Positions 44,855-53,786 of a DNA stretch of 64,000 nt are shown piece by piece. The DNA is from Rhizobium laguerreae (GTDB lineage: Bacteria > Pseudomonadota > Alphaproteobacteria > Rhizobiales > Rhizobiaceae): the NCBI RefSeq assembly GCF_002008165.1, contig NZ_MRDM01000011.1:310001-374000 (forward strand), given 5' to 3'. Below the pieces are notes generated by a model. It saw only the letters and a program-made list of their open reading frames with translations, was not told the origin of the DNA and ran no database searches. Numbering within the stretch: the first letter of the stretch is position 1; the number at the start of each line of letters is the position of its first letter. The position numbers were made by a program, and so were the translations under genes.

Positions 44855-45505
44855 GGGTTCGGTTCTGGATCCAAACAAAGTTATGGCTGTTTTGCTCAGC
44901 CTTTTGCACTGCTTATCATGACTGCTACATGAACGGAGCCCTATTCTTCAAAGATCGATGAAGCCCGGGTGGACGACACTCGGGCCGAGCGATGCATACG
45001 GGCTAAGCCCTGTTCAGGACCTGACCCGACGGGATCAAGGCCATCGATACCCTCTCTGCGAAAGCCATGTCGAAAATTTGGACACCCTCGGGAAAATTCA
45101 AGTCAAGCGGCATGCTGCGCCGCCCGGCGAGCTTGTCTGGACGGTGGAAATGACGAAATGCGGGCACCTGGTTCCGGCAATGCAAGAACTCTTCGATTTT
45201 CAGAAAAACGAAAGACGGATGATCGGCTGACCATGCGTCCGGCGTCGGTTTGGGCGGCTGTGGCCCACGCCGCTTGCGCTTGAGATCAAGGCCGCCGTGG
45301 TGCGTTTTAGATGGCGTGAAAAAGTACAGAAGAATGATGATGGGGATCGGAATGCCAACCAACCATAACAAAATGCCTCTCGTGACCACTCTCCTTTTGA
45401 CATTCGAGTGTCAGGAGAGTGCCGAGACAAATGAAATGTTCCGAAATTCTATAAAGGCGGAAACCGCCGCAGCGCCGGCATCGGCCGACGCTTGATCACG
45501 CCGGA
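44855..45505. other. ndvB upstream region with little coding evidence
   Basis: About 650 bases. The ndvB promoter should lie here, but no -35/-10 pair stands out. One minus-strand frame with a striking hydrophobic start is listed separately (45003-45389). Other frames are short or have no ribosome site. There are no strong repeats or hairpins. Confidence 0.4.
45003..45389 (-). CDS. possible small membrane protein, extended or decayed C-terminus
   Basis: The frame begins (GTG 45389) VVTRGILLWLVGIPIPIIIL and then LYFFTPSKTHH. The first ~30 residues strongly resemble the single-TM peptides of about 30-50 residues (ILLWLxGIPIPIIIL) that I recall from rhizobial genomes. The remaining ~95 residues have no such pattern, so the original short gene may have lost its stop codon, or only the N-terminal part is real. 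AAGGAG lies immediately before the GTG, closer than ideal. Confidence 0.35.
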   Translation of the reverse strand: MVTRGILLWLVGIPIPIIILLYFFTPSKTHHGGLDLKRKRRGPQPPKPTPDAWSADHPSFVFLKIEEFLHCRNQVPAFRHFHRPDKLAGRRSMPLDLNFPEGVQIFDMAFAERVSMALIPSGQVLNRA

Positions 45506-45670
45506 TTATCCGACGACGCCGCAAACCATGGCTACGACGAACAGGAATGCTGCGGTGAAGATCGCTCCATGGAGTATCGTCTGAAGCCTATGGCGCGTGG
45601 TGAGCGGCTTTTTGGTCGGTACGGAACCATACTGGTTCACGTGAGCATGCGAAATACCCAGATCTGCCAT
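45506..45670 (-). CDS. small single-TM hypothetical protein (54 residues)
   Basis: ATG 45670 is preceded by GGAGG at six bases, an almost ideal ribosome site. The product starts MADLGISHAHVNQYGSVPTK, has a basic middle (KKPLTTRHRLQ) and ends with one TM helix (GAIFTAAFLFVVAMVCGVVG), so it is likely a membrane peptide with the N-terminus in the cytosol. No family is recognised. A second very small gene lies 127 bases upstream on the same strand. Confidence 0.62.
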   Translation of the reverse strand: MADLGISHAHVNQYGSVPTKKPLTTRHRLQTILHGAIFTAAFLFVVAMVCGVVG

Positions 45671-45797
45671 ATGTCGCCTCCGTTGTTCTCGTGCGGCCGG
45701 TTGTGCGGCTCGCGCTTATATTCGTATTTTCTCTATCAAGTAGGTAGAGATAAATTTCCGTCCAGAGCGAGCGGAAGAGAAAATTCAACCAGCCCTT

Positions 45798-45986
45798 TTA
45801 GCAGAGCGTGCGCCATGCCCAGATCAACGAGCGCTCGACGGCATTCTCGTTCTGCGACGGGTTGGAGGAAGTCTCGATCAGCCGACGGTCCTTTTCCGCA
45901 GGAATGGACGCCGAAATCTGTTCCCGGCGATCGGCTCGAACAGGAGGATCGAGGTAACCCATGGTCATCCCACCGAGAAAGAACAT
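45798..45986 (-). CDS. small hypothetical protein (62 residues)
   Basis: ATG 45986 has GGAGG at seven bases. The product starts MFFLGGMTMGYLDPPVRADR and continues hydrophilic, rich in charged residues (AEKDRRLIETSSNPSQNENAVERSL), ending IWAWRTLC. No family is recognised. The strong ribosome site and adjacency to another small gene with the same feature argue that both are translated. Confidence 0.55.
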   Translation of the reverse strand: MFFLGGMTMGYLDPPVRADRREQISASIPAEKDRRLIETSSNPSQNENAVERSLIWAWRTLC

Positions 45987-46148
45987 GCATCAACCTCCAT
46001 CGATCACGAAAGCTAACAATCGTTAACGGGATCATGACAGAAGCGAGGCAGCTGTCAATAGTCTAGCTGAATGGTCGTCTTTTAGGGAAGCATTATCCTT
46101 AACACCGCCACCGGTCTTTTCTTTTCAACGGCTTGAAAAGATTGACTT

Positions 46149-46898
46149 TCAGGCTTTGACGAAACCCTTGCTCGCGATCATCAAATTTCTCGTATAGTCC
46201 TCGTGAACCGCGCCTTTCGCCAGTTCCTGCGAACTCAATCGCTCGACGACGAAGCCGTTGCGCATCACGGCGAGCCTTTCACACATATGGGTGACGACGC
46301 CGAGGTCATGGCTGACCATCACGAAGGTGAGCCTGCGGTCGCGTCGGATCTCTTCCAAAAGGTTCAGCACCTCGGCCTGCACCGAGGCGTCGAGCGCCGA
46401 TGTCGGCTCGTCAAGCAGCAGGATCGACGGTTCGACGATCAGCGCCCGGGCGATCGCCACGCGCTGGCGCTGGCCGCCGGAGAGCTGGTGCGGGTAGCGG
46501 AAACGGAAACCATTGCCGAGGCCGACCTCGTCAAGCGCGCGGGCGATACGCTTCTCGCCGTCGGCGATGCCATGGATTGCTAGCGGTTCGAGCAGAAGCC
46601 GGTCGATCGTCTGGCGCGGATGCAGCGAACCATAAGGGTCCTGGAAGACCATTTGCACGCGCCGGTAGAAGACTTTGCTGCGTTTCGAACCTTTCAGCGG
46701 CTCGCCATCGATGTTGATCGCGCCGCCGCTGACCGGCGCCAGTCCGGCAACGGCCCGCAGCAAGGTCGATTTTCCCGAGCCGGATTCGCCGACGAGACCA
46801 AAGGATTCGCCGCGTTCGACAGTGATGCTGACATTCTTCAAGGCATGAAAATGGTCGTAGACGACGGTGAGATCGTCGATCTCGAGAGCTGCGCTCAT
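46149..46898 (-). CDS. dipeptide/oligopeptide ABC transporter ATP-binding protein (second ATPase)
   Basis: A 249-residue ABC ATPase of the DppF/OppF type: Walker A GESGSGKST, Q-loop VFQDPYGSLHPRQTIDR (the QDPxxSLxPRxTI mark is typical of peptide transporters), signature LSGGQRQRVAIARAL, Walker B ILLLDEPTSALDASV. ATG 46898 overlaps the stop of the preceding ATPase gene by four bases. It is the last gene of the six-gene operon that begins with the dipeptidase at 52482. Confidence 0.88.
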   Translation of the reverse strand: MSAALEIDDLTVVYDHFHALKNVSITVERGESFGLVGESGSGKSTLLRAVAGLAPVSGGAINIDGEPLKGSKRSKVFYRRVQMVFQDPYGSLHPRQTIDRLLLEPLAIHGIADGEKRIARALDEVGLGNGFRFRYPHQLSGGQRQRVAIARALIVEPSILLLDEPTSALDASVQAEVLNLLEEIRRDRRLTFVMVSHDLGVVTHMCERLAVMRNGFVVERLSSQELAKGAVHEDYTRNLMIASKGFVKA

Positions 46899-47728
46899 GC
46901 CGCCCACTCCGGCTTGCGGTCGAGCACCGGCAGCGGGTGGCGGTTTGCGCCGATCTCGGGCATGCAGTTCAGCAGTCCCTGCGTATAGGGATGCTGCGCA
47001 TGTTTGAGATCGGCCGCCGCCAGCTCCTCGACGATCTTTCCGGCATACATGACGATGACGCGATCGCAGAAGGAAGAGACCAGCCTCAGATCATGGGAGA
47101 CGAAGATCAGCCCCATGCCGCGCTCGGACACCAGTCTGTCCATGATCCTCAGCACGTCGAGTTGCACCGTCACATCGAGCGCCGAGGTCGGCTCGTCGGC
47201 AATCAGCAGTTCCGGCCCGGCAATCAGCATCATGGCGATCATCGCGCGCTGCCCCATGCCGCCCGAGACCTCGTGCGGATGCAGGTCGAAGACACGTTTC
47301 GGGTCGCGGATCTGCACCGCTTCCAGCATCGCGAGTGCGCGATCGCGCGCCTCCGCCTTGCCGACCTTCTCATGCGTGCGCAGCGTTTCGCAGATCTGCC
47401 GTCCGATCGACATGACGGGATCGAGCGAATATTTCGGATCCTGCAGGATCATGGCGATGCGCTTGCCGCGCAGCCTGCGCCTTTCGCCTGCGGACGCATT
47501 GATAAGATCGATGCCGTTGAAATTAAGCCTGTCGGCCGTGACGATGCCGTGTTTCGGCGTCAGGCCCATGATTGCCCGTCCGGTCTGCGACTTGCCGGAA
47601 CCGGATTCGCCGACGATGCCGAGCCTTTCCTTGCCGAGCGTGAAGGAGACGCCGCGCACGGCCTCGATCACACCGGTGCGCGTGGGATAGCTGACCTTGA
47701 GCTTGTCCACCGTCAGAAGTGTCGTCAT
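46895..47728 (-). CDS. dipeptide/oligopeptide ABC transporter ATP-binding protein (first ATPase)
   Basis: A 277-residue DppD/OppD-type ATPase: Walker A GESGSGKSQT, ILQDPKYSLDPVMSIG, signature VSGGMGQRAMIAMML, Walker B LLIADEPTSALDVTVQ and a C-terminal HPYTQGLLNCMPEIG segment that in relatives precedes an iron-sulfur or regulatory loop. ATG 47728 overlaps the permease stop by four bases. Together with the next gene it energises the two permeases. Confidence 0.88.
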   Translation of the reverse strand: MTTLLTVDKLKVSYPTRTGVIEAVRGVSFTLGKERLGIVGESGSGKSQTGRAIMGLTPKHGIVTADRLNFNGIDLINASAGERRRLRGKRIAMILQDPKYSLDPVMSIGRQICETLRTHEKVGKAEARDRALAMLEAVQIRDPKRVFDLHPHEVSGGMGQRAMIAMMLIAGPELLIADEPTSALDVTVQLDVLRIMDRLVSERGMGLIFVSHDLRLVSSFCDRVIVMYAGKIVEELAAADLKHAQHPYTQGLLNCMPEIGANRHPLPVLDRKPEWAA

Positions 47729-48660
47729 TGGCCGCTCTCCTTCGGATCGAGCGCGTCGCGCAGGCCGTCGCCGAGGAGATTGAAACCGAGACTGACGATG
47801 AGGATGGCGATGCCGGGCATCGCCGCGACCCACCATTGATCGAGGATGAAGCGCCGTCCCGAGGCGATCATCGCACCCCATTCCGGCAGCGGCGGCTGCG
47901 CCCCCAGGCCGAGGAAACCGAGACCGGCCGCCGTCAGGATGATGCCCGCCATGTCGAGCGTCACGCGCACGATCAGCGAGGAAATGCAGAGCGGCATGAC
48001 ATGGCGCACGATAATGCGAAGCGGCGAGGCGCCCATCAGCTTCACCGCGGAAATATAGTCGGAACGCCGGACCGTCAGCGTCTCGGCGCGCGCAATGCGG
48101 GCATAGGGCGGCCAGGAGGTGATGGCGATGGCGATGATCGCGTTCTGGATGCCGGGACCGAGGGCTGCGACGAAGGCGAGCGCCAGCACCAGCTTCGGAA
48201 AGGCGAGGAAGATATCGGTGATGCGCATCAGCGTCGCATCCACCCAGCCTCCGGCATAACCGGAGACCGTACCGACAATCAGCCCGACCGGCGCCGAGAT
48301 GACGGCAACGAGCACGACGACGAGCAGCGTCAATCGCGATCCGTAGATCAGCCGCGAATAGATATCACGGCCCTGATCGTCCGAACCGAGCCAGAACTCG
48401 CCCGTGCCGGGCGGCAGCAGCCGAGCATTGCGCAGATCGCCGACAACGGGATTATGCGTGGCGAGCACATCGGCAAAGGCGGCGATGAAAAGCAGCGCCA
48501 CGATGATCAGCAGGCCGACGACGGCGAGCCTGTTTGCCGTGAACTGCCGCCAGGTGACATAGGTGCGGCCGAGGCGGGCTTGCAGGCGTGATTGCGGCCG
48601 GTCGGAGAGCAGCCATTCGCGGCGGCTCATCGCAGGTGATGGGCTGGCATTGGCCGTCAT
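47725..48660 (-). CDS. dipeptide ABC transporter permease (DppC type)
   Basis: A 311-residue permease with an N-terminal extension (MTANASPSPAMSRREWLLSD), a first TM (AVVGLLIIVALLFIAAFADVL), the periplasmic LGSDDQGRDIYSRLIYGSRLTL mark of DppC/OppC proteins, and the ATPase-contact loop (SAVKLMGASPLRIIVRHVMP). The start at 48660 overlaps the stop of the first permease by four bases. Confidence 0.88.
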   Translation of the reverse strand: MTANASPSPAMSRREWLLSDRPQSRLQARLGRTYVTWRQFTANRLAVVGLLIIVALLFIAAFADVLATHNPVVGDLRNARLLPPGTGEFWLGSDDQGRDIYSRLIYGSRLTLLVVVLVAVISAPVGLIVGTVSGYAGGWVDATLMRITDIFLAFPKLVLALAFVAALGPGIQNAIIAIAITSWPPYARIARAETLTVRRSDYISAVKLMGASPLRIIVRHVMPLCISSLIVRVTLDMAGIILTAAGLGFLGLGAQPPLPEWGAMIASGRRFILDQWWVAAMPGIAILIVSLGFNLLGDGLRDALDPKESGQ

Positions 48661-49724
48661 CGGTTTCGCGTCCTCGGGTCGAGCGTCCGGTAGAGAAGAT
48701 CGGACAGTAGGTTGATGCCGATGAAGACCGTACCGATGACGATCGTGCCGCCGAGCACGGCGTTCATATCGGCGTTCTGCAGCGAATTGGTGATGTAGAG
48801 CCCGATGCCCGGCCAGGAAAAGACGGTTTCCGTCAGCACCGATCCTTCGAGCAGGCCGGCATAGGAAAGTGCAATCACGGTGACGAGCGGCACGGCGGCA
48901 TTGCGCAGCGCATGGCCCCAGATCACACGCGTTTCCGAAAGCCCCTTGGCCCGCGCGGCAACGATGTATTCCTGTGAAAGCTCGTTCAGCATGAAGCTGC
49001 GCGTCATACGGCTGATATAGGCAAGCGAGAAATAGCCGAGCAGCGAGGCGGGCAGGATGATGTGGCGGAAGACATCGTAGAAGACGTCCCATTGCCCCTG
49101 CCAGGCGCTGTCGAAGAGGTAGAGGCCGGTGATCGGCGTGAACGTATATTCGAAGACAATGTCGATGCGGCCGGGGAAAGCCACCCACCGCAGTCGCGCA
49201 TAGAAGATGACGAGCGAGATCAGCGCCAGCCAGAAGATCGGCACCGAATAACCGATCAGGCCGACGACGCGCACGATCTGGTCGGCAATGCTGCCGCGCC
49301 GCACGGCGGCAAGAACGCCGAGCGGCACGCCGACAACGGCGCCGATGATCGTTCCGAGGGTTGCAAGCTCGATGGTCGCCGGCAGCACCCGGCGGATATC
49401 GACCATCACAGGATTGGTCGTCAGCACCGAATTGCCGAAATCGCCGGACAGTACACCTTTGATATAAAGGAAAAATTGCTGATAGAGCGGCAGGTTGAAG
49501 CCCATCTCCTGTCGCACCCGCTCGACGACGTGGTTGGGCGCGCGGTCGCCGAGAATGGCGAGCACGGGATCGATCGGCACGACGCGGCCGATGAAGAAGG
49601 TGACGGCCAGAAGGCCGAGATAGGTGGTGACGGCGGCAAACAGAAACCGCCCTAGCGCCTTTGCAAAGGCCCTAGCACGGCCCTTTCGGGGCCGCGCCTC
49701 CTGCGTTGTTTCGACGGTGCTCAA
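48657..49724 (-). CDS. dipeptide ABC transporter permease (DppB type)
   Basis: A 355-residue permease. It has a long N-terminal tail rich in Arg (ARPRKGRARAFAKALG), then TM1 (FLFAAVTTYLGLLAVTFFIGRVV) and the ATPase-contact region (EYIVAARAKGLSETRVIWGHALRNAAVPLVTV) typical of DppB/OppB. The only plausible start is TTG 49724, with AGGA eight bases upstream; there is no in-frame ATG before the first TM. It lies 18 bases past the binding-protein stop. Confidence 0.85.
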   Translation of the reverse strand: MSTVETTQEARPRKGRARAFAKALGRFLFAAVTTYLGLLAVTFFIGRVVPIDPVLAILGDRAPNHVVERVRQEMGFNLPLYQQFFLYIKGVLSGDFGNSVLTTNPVMVDIRRVLPATIELATLGTIIGAVVGVPLGVLAAVRRGSIADQIVRVVGLIGYSVPIFWLALISLVIFYARLRWVAFPGRIDIVFEYTFTPITGLYLFDSAWQGQWDVFYDVFRHIILPASLLGYFSLAYISRMTRSFMLNELSQEYIVAARAKGLSETRVIWGHALRNAAVPLVTVIALSYAGLLEGSVLTETVFSWPGIGLYITNSLQNADMNAVLGGTIVIGTVFIGINLLSDLLYRTLDPRTRNR

Positions 49725-49742
49725 GCGACCAATCCTGCCGGA

Positions 49743-51386
49743 CTATTCCTTGGCGATCGGACCGACGAAATTGGTGTCGAAGCTCGGACCCAGCTTGAAG
49801 TCCTTCAGGTTCTTGCGGTAGCCAGCCACCTCGGTCTGCTGGAAGATGAAGATGAACGGGCTGTTTGCCAGATACTTCTTCTGGATGTCCTGATATATGG
49901 CGGCGCGCTTGGCGGCGTCGCGCTCCAGAAGTGCTGCCTTGGCTTGCTTGTCGAGCTCCGGCGCTTCCCAGGTGTTGCGCCACGCGAGCGTCTTCACCGT
50001 GCCCGCATCGGAATTGTCGGGATTGCCGGTAAAGGTATCGGCATTGGAATGTGGATCGAAATAGTCCGAGCCCCACTGGCCGATATACATGTCATGGGTA
50101 CGGGCGCGATACTTGGTCAGCGTCTGCTTGCCGTCGCCGGGGATGATTTCCATCTTCACGCCGGCCTGCGCCAGCGTCTGCTGCATGGATTCGGCGATAC
50201 CGGTTACCGGCTGACTGTTTCGCACGTCCATCGTGATCGAGAAACCGTCGGGTACGCCGGCCTTGGCGAGCAGTTCCTTGGCCTTGGCGACATCGAGTTT
50301 GTAGGGATTCTCATCGAGCGCGCCGAGCTGACCCTTCGGCAGGAAGGTCTGGTGGATCTCGCCGATCCCCTTGATCAGCGTTGCGCCGATCGCATCGTAA
50401 TCGACCAGATATTTGAAGGCTTCCTGGACTTCCGGCTTCTTCAGGTTCTCGTTCTTGTTGTTCAGGCTGACATAATAGATCGTGCCCTTCGGCGCACTCG
50501 TTGTCGCGAGATCGGGATTCTTCGAAACCGCGTCGATGTCGCCCGGCTCGAGATTGCGGGCGATATCGATATCACCGGCTTCGAGCGCCAGGCGCTGGGC
50601 CGAACTTTCCTTCATGTAGCGGTAGATGACGCGGTTGAGCTTTGCCTTGTCGCCATAATAATTGTCGTTACGCTCCAGCACGACGACTTCGTTGGCGCGC
50701 CATTCGCGCATCTTATAGGCACCGGAGCCGGCATAGCCGGTCTTCAGCCATTCATTGCCGAAGTCGTTGTCGTATTTGTGCTCGGCATCGGGCGTCACCG
50801 CCTTCACATGCTCCAGCACCAGCTTCTTGTCGACGACGGAAGCGACCGTTGCCGTCAGGCAATTGAGCACAAAGCTCGGTGCGTAGGCCTTGTCGACCGT
50901 GAAGACGAAGGTCCCCGCATCGGCAGCCTTGGCCTTTTCCGCGACGTTGTCGCCGGTCAGACCGAATTGGGTGAGGATGAAGGCCGGGCTCTTGTCGAGC
51001 TTGACGGCACGCTCGAACGACCAGGCAACGTCTTCGGCGGTGATTGGGTTGCCGGAGGCGAATTTCAGGCCTGACTTCAGCTTGAACGTATAGGTAAGGC
51101 CGTCATCGGAAACGCTCCAGCTCTCGGCCAGATCGCCCTTCACCTTGGACGTGTCGTCCATGTCGAGACGGACGAGCAGGCTGTAGCTGTTGGTAGTGAT
51201 TTCGGCCGTCGAAAGCTCGAAAGCCTCGCCCGGATCCATCGTGATGATGTCATCGATCGCGAAGCCTTCGACCAGCGTGTCCTTCGGCGTCTCGGCCAAG
51301 GCCGAGGGTGCGGCCATCATTAGGAGCGAAAGAGCGGCTCCCGCCGAAAGCAGGCGAAAATTGCGGCTGAGTTTGGTTATCATCAT
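49743..51386 (-). CDS. dipeptide/oligopeptide ABC transporter substrate-binding protein
   Basis: A 547-residue family-5 solute-binding protein. The signal peptide is MMITKLSRNFRLLSAGAALS through ...SALA. The mature start TPKDTLVEGFAIDDIITMDPGEAFE and the SWSVSDDGLTYTFKLKSGLKFASGNPITAEDVAWSFERA block are the SBP_bac_5 marks. GGGGAA lies eight bases before ATG 51386. It is preceded by the dipeptidase gene and followed by two permeases and two ATPases, so di- or oligopeptides are the likely cargo, though relatives also carry other ligands. Confidence 0.88.
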   Translation of the reverse strand: MMITKLSRNFRLLSAGAALSLLMMAAPSALAETPKDTLVEGFAIDDIITMDPGEAFELSTAEITTNSYSLLVRLDMDDTSKVKGDLAESWSVSDDGLTYTFKLKSGLKFASGNPITAEDVAWSFERAVKLDKSPAFILTQFGLTGDNVAEKAKAADAGTFVFTVDKAYAPSFVLNCLTATVASVVDKKLVLEHVKAVTPDAEHKYDNDFGNEWLKTGYAGSGAYKMREWRANEVVVLERNDNYYGDKAKLNRVIYRYMKESSAQRLALEAGDIDIARNLEPGDIDAVSKNPDLATTSAPKGTIYYVSLNNKNENLKKPEVQEAFKYLVDYDAIGATLIKGIGEIHQTFLPKGQLGALDENPYKLDVAKAKELLAKAGVPDGFSITMDVRNSQPVTGIAESMQQTLAQAGVKMEIIPGDGKQTLTKYRARTHDMYIGQWGSDYFDPHSNADTFTGNPDNSDAGTVKTLAWRNTWEAPELDKQAKAALLERDAAKRAAIYQDIQKKYLANSPFIFIFQQTEVAGYRKNLKDFKLGPSFDTNFVGPIAKE

Positions 51387-51423
51387 GGTCTGTTCCCCTG
51401 TTTTTTGATTGGATATGAAAGGC

Positions 51424-52482
51424 TTAGGCGTGGTCCTCCCGCCAAGTCTGAGCCAGGATGCGAAGCCAGTTTTCACGGGCGAGTTTTGCCAGGTCGGCGT
51501 CAGCATAGCCAACCTCTCTGAGAGCGGCAATCAGCTTCTGATTACCGGCTGCATCGCCGATTTCCTCGGGAATGGTGGCCCCGTCGAAGTCCGATCCGAG
51601 CGCCACGCAGTCGATGCCGATGCGGTTCACAAGATAGTCGATGTGGCGGATCATGTCGGTAAGCGGCGTGTCGCTGTCCGAGCGGCCGTCGGCACGCAGC
51701 ATGGCGGTGGCATAATTGATGCCGACGAGCCCGCGGCTTTCGCGGATCGCATCGAGCTGCTTGTCCGTCAGGTTGCGCGCGACCGGCGTCAGGGCGTGGG
51801 CATTGGAATGGCTGGCGACCAGCGGCTGGTCCGTCTTCTTCGCCACGTCCCAGAAACCCTTCTCGGTGATATGGGCAAGGTCGATCAGGATACCGAGACG
51901 ATTGCATTCCCTGACCAGCGCGAAGCCGGCATCGGTGAGGCCCGGCGCCGTGTCCGGCGACATCGGGAAGGCGAAGGGCACGCCGTGACCGAAGACATTG
52001 TGCCGGCTCCAGACCGGACCGAGCGACCGCAGCCCTGCCGCATAGAACACCTCGAGCGCCGAGAGATCGGCGCCGATCGCCTCGCAGCCTTCCATATGCA
52101 TGACGGCGGCGAAAATGTCGTCCGCCATGGCGCCACGGATATCCTTCACCGTCCGGCAGAGCCGCCAGGCGCCGGCCTGGTCGAGCCGCAGCGCGATCGC
52201 CGCCATTTCATTGGCGATGGCAAGCGAAGGCAGCGGATCGAGAGGGGCTGCCATCGGCGTCACATAGCGGCCGTCGGCATCCGGATCGGCGAAGACGAGA
52301 TCGCCCGAAGGAATATAGATGGCGCAGAGACCGCCTGAAAGACCGCCCTCTCTAGCCCGATGCGCATCGATATGGCCGACCGTCGTGCCGTCTGCGAATT
52401 CCGCGATCGGGTCGCTGCCGTCTTTTGAATGTGTCCAGAGTCGAAGGAGAACGTCGTTGTGACCGTCAAATACGAATTGCAT
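51424..52482 (-). CDS. M19 family membrane-type dipeptidase
   Basis: A 352-residue zinc peptidase of the renal dipeptidase family. The first metal ligands are His8 and Asp10 in FDGHNDVLLR. Further marks are MHMEGCEAIGADLS (bridging Glu), RNVFGHGVPFAF, LVASHSNAHALTPVARNLTDKQLDAI and CVALGSDFDGATIPEEIGDA. There is no signal peptide, so it is probably cytosolic and would split imported dipeptides. It is the first gene of the peptide transport operon, 37 bases before the binding-protein start. Confidence 0.9.
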   Translation of the reverse strand: MQFVFDGHNDVLLRLWTHSKDGSDPIAEFADGTTVGHIDAHRAREGGLSGGLCAIYIPSGDLVFADPDADGRYVTPMAAPLDPLPSLAIANEMAAIALRLDQAGAWRLCRTVKDIRGAMADDIFAAVMHMEGCEAIGADLSALEVFYAAGLRSLGPVWSRHNVFGHGVPFAFPMSPDTAPGLTDAGFALVRECNRLGILIDLAHITEKGFWDVAKKTDQPLVASHSNAHALTPVARNLTDKQLDAIRESRGLVGINYATAMLRADGRSDSDTPLTDMIRHIDYLVNRIGIDCVALGSDFDGATIPEEIGDAAGNQKLIAALREVGYADADLAKLARENWLRILAQTWREDHA

Positions 52483-52503
52483 CTGTCTTCCTGCGCTGCC
52501 CTA

Positions 52504-52602
52504 CTGCCTAATTCCTTAAATCGGAATCGATTTAAGAACAAAATTATGCAGCATTCAAAGTGCTACAGCGCCGTACGTCTTTTCAGACGCGCGGCGCTGT
52601 AG
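52504..52602. repeat. rhizobial two-hairpin repeat, family B copy 1
   Basis: A 99-bp element. Hairpin one pairs CTTAAATCG with CGATTTAAG and, further out, the TAATT/AATTATGCAG ends. Hairpin two pairs CTACAGCGCC with GGCGCTGTAG. It aligns closely to 57205-57308. It begins 22 bases upstream of the dipeptidase start, so it lies in the 5' control region of the peptide operon. Confidence 0.8.
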
Positions 52603-52684
52603 AGGGCGAATGAAGCGGCCAGAATAGAAAAGCTGACGGAATTCGCCACCTCTTTTTTTAGAAATCCGTCGATGCTGAAACGAA

Positions 52685-52704
52685 GCGGGGGCCGAAGCCC
52701 CCGC
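52685..52704 (-). terminator. hairpin terminator of the sugar ABC operon
   Basis: GCGGGGGC-CGAA-GCCCCCGC. On the minus strand the loop is TTCG, a very stable tetraloop, followed by TTCGTTTC. It lies 22 bases past the permease stop. Confidence 0.7.
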
Positions 52705-52726
52705 AAATACCATCGCAGGCCAGAGA

Positions 52727-53752
52727 TTAGTGTTTGCGGCGTTTCTTCTGTCTGTAGACGTCGATGACGACAGCCGCGACGATGATGAGGCCCTTGACGA
52801 TCTCCTGGTAGTACGCGTCGATCCTGAGGAAGGTGAAGCCTGAGGTCATGACGCCGAGGATGATGGTGCCGATGACAGTGCCGGTGATGCGTCCGACGCC
52901 GCCGGTGAGCGAGGTGCCGCCGATGACAGTCGCGGCAATTGCGTCGAGTTCATATCCGACACCCATGCTGGCCTGTGCGGTTTCCGCACGCGCCGCCGTG
53001 ACGATACCGGCAAGACCTGCAAGCAATCCGGCAATCACATACACCTTGACAAGATGCGCCTCGATGTTAATGCCGGAAACGCGCGCAGCCTGCGGGTTTG
53101 CGCCGATGGCATAGGTGAACTTTCCATAACGCGTATAGCGCAGCGCAATGTGAAAGATCAGTGCAACGACCAGGAAGACGACAACCGGCCAGGCTTTCGT
53201 TCCGATGAAATGAAACTGCTCGGTGACCCCGGAAACCGGCTGTCCCTTCGTATACCACTTCGCGACACCTCTCGCCGAAACGAACATGCCAAGCGTTGCA
53301 ATGAAGGGCGGGATCTTGGTGTAGGCGATAAGCGCGCCGTTCGCGAGACCGGCGGCCGCTCCGATCAGCAGCCCAACGACAATGGGCACGACAGCCGGCA
53401 GGTCGGTCAGCGATGGAAAAACGGCTCGCCCCCAGGTCGAGGACTGGGCGAAGCTGGTTGCGATCATCGCCGTCATGCCGACGACCGAACCCGACGAAAG
53501 ATCGATGCCGCCGGTGATGATGACCTGGGTGACGCCGACGGCGATGATGCCGATGACGGAGACCTGCAGGATCATGATCGTCAGACGCTGCGAATTCATC
53601 AGAAAGCTTTGGCCGATGAATATCCAGCCGAGCACTTCGTAGATGAGCGCAATGCCGACGAGCACGAGAAAAATGCTGAGTTCGGTCGGTATGCGCCGCC
53701 GCCTTTGCCGGGTTGCGAGCGGAGCCGCGCCCTCTGCTGCCTTGGTAGTCAT
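52727..53752 (-). CDS. sugar ABC transporter permease (RbsC/BPD_transp_2 family)
   Basis: A 341-residue permease with about nine to ten TM segments. Marks of the ribose-type permease are QVIITGGIDLSSGSVVGMTAMIA, ALIAYTKIPPFIATLGMFVSARG and GYELDAIAATVIGGTSLTGGVGRITGTVIGTIILGVM. It is the last gene of a binding protein-ATPase-permease operon. Based on the binding protein and the IolR-like box, inositol or a rhizopine-type sugar is the most likely cargo; this is inference. Confidence 0.9.
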   Translation of the reverse strand: MTTKAAEGAAPLATRQRRRRIPTELSIFLVLVGIALIYEVLGWIFIGQSFLMNSQRLTIMILQVSVIGIIAVGVTQVIITGGIDLSSGSVVGMTAMIATSFAQSSTWGRAVFPSLTDLPAVVPIVVGLLIGAAAGLANGALIAYTKIPPFIATLGMFVSARGVAKWYTKGQPVSGVTEQFHFIGTKAWPVVVFLVVALIFHIALRYTRYGKFTYAIGANPQAARVSGINIEAHLVKVYVIAGLLAGLAGIVTAARAETAQASMGVGYELDAIAATVIGGTSLTGGVGRITGTVIGTIILGVMTSGFTFLRIDAYYQEIVKGLIIVAAVVIDVYRQKKRRKH

Positions 53753-53786
53753 GTCAAACCTCCCTTGGGAAATCGCCGGCGGCGCA

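Noticed and set aside
45736..46035. 99-codon minus-strand frame overlapping the 62-residue small gene
   Set aside because: Its start lacks the GGAGG site that the overlapping 62-codon frame has, and only one of the two can be real.
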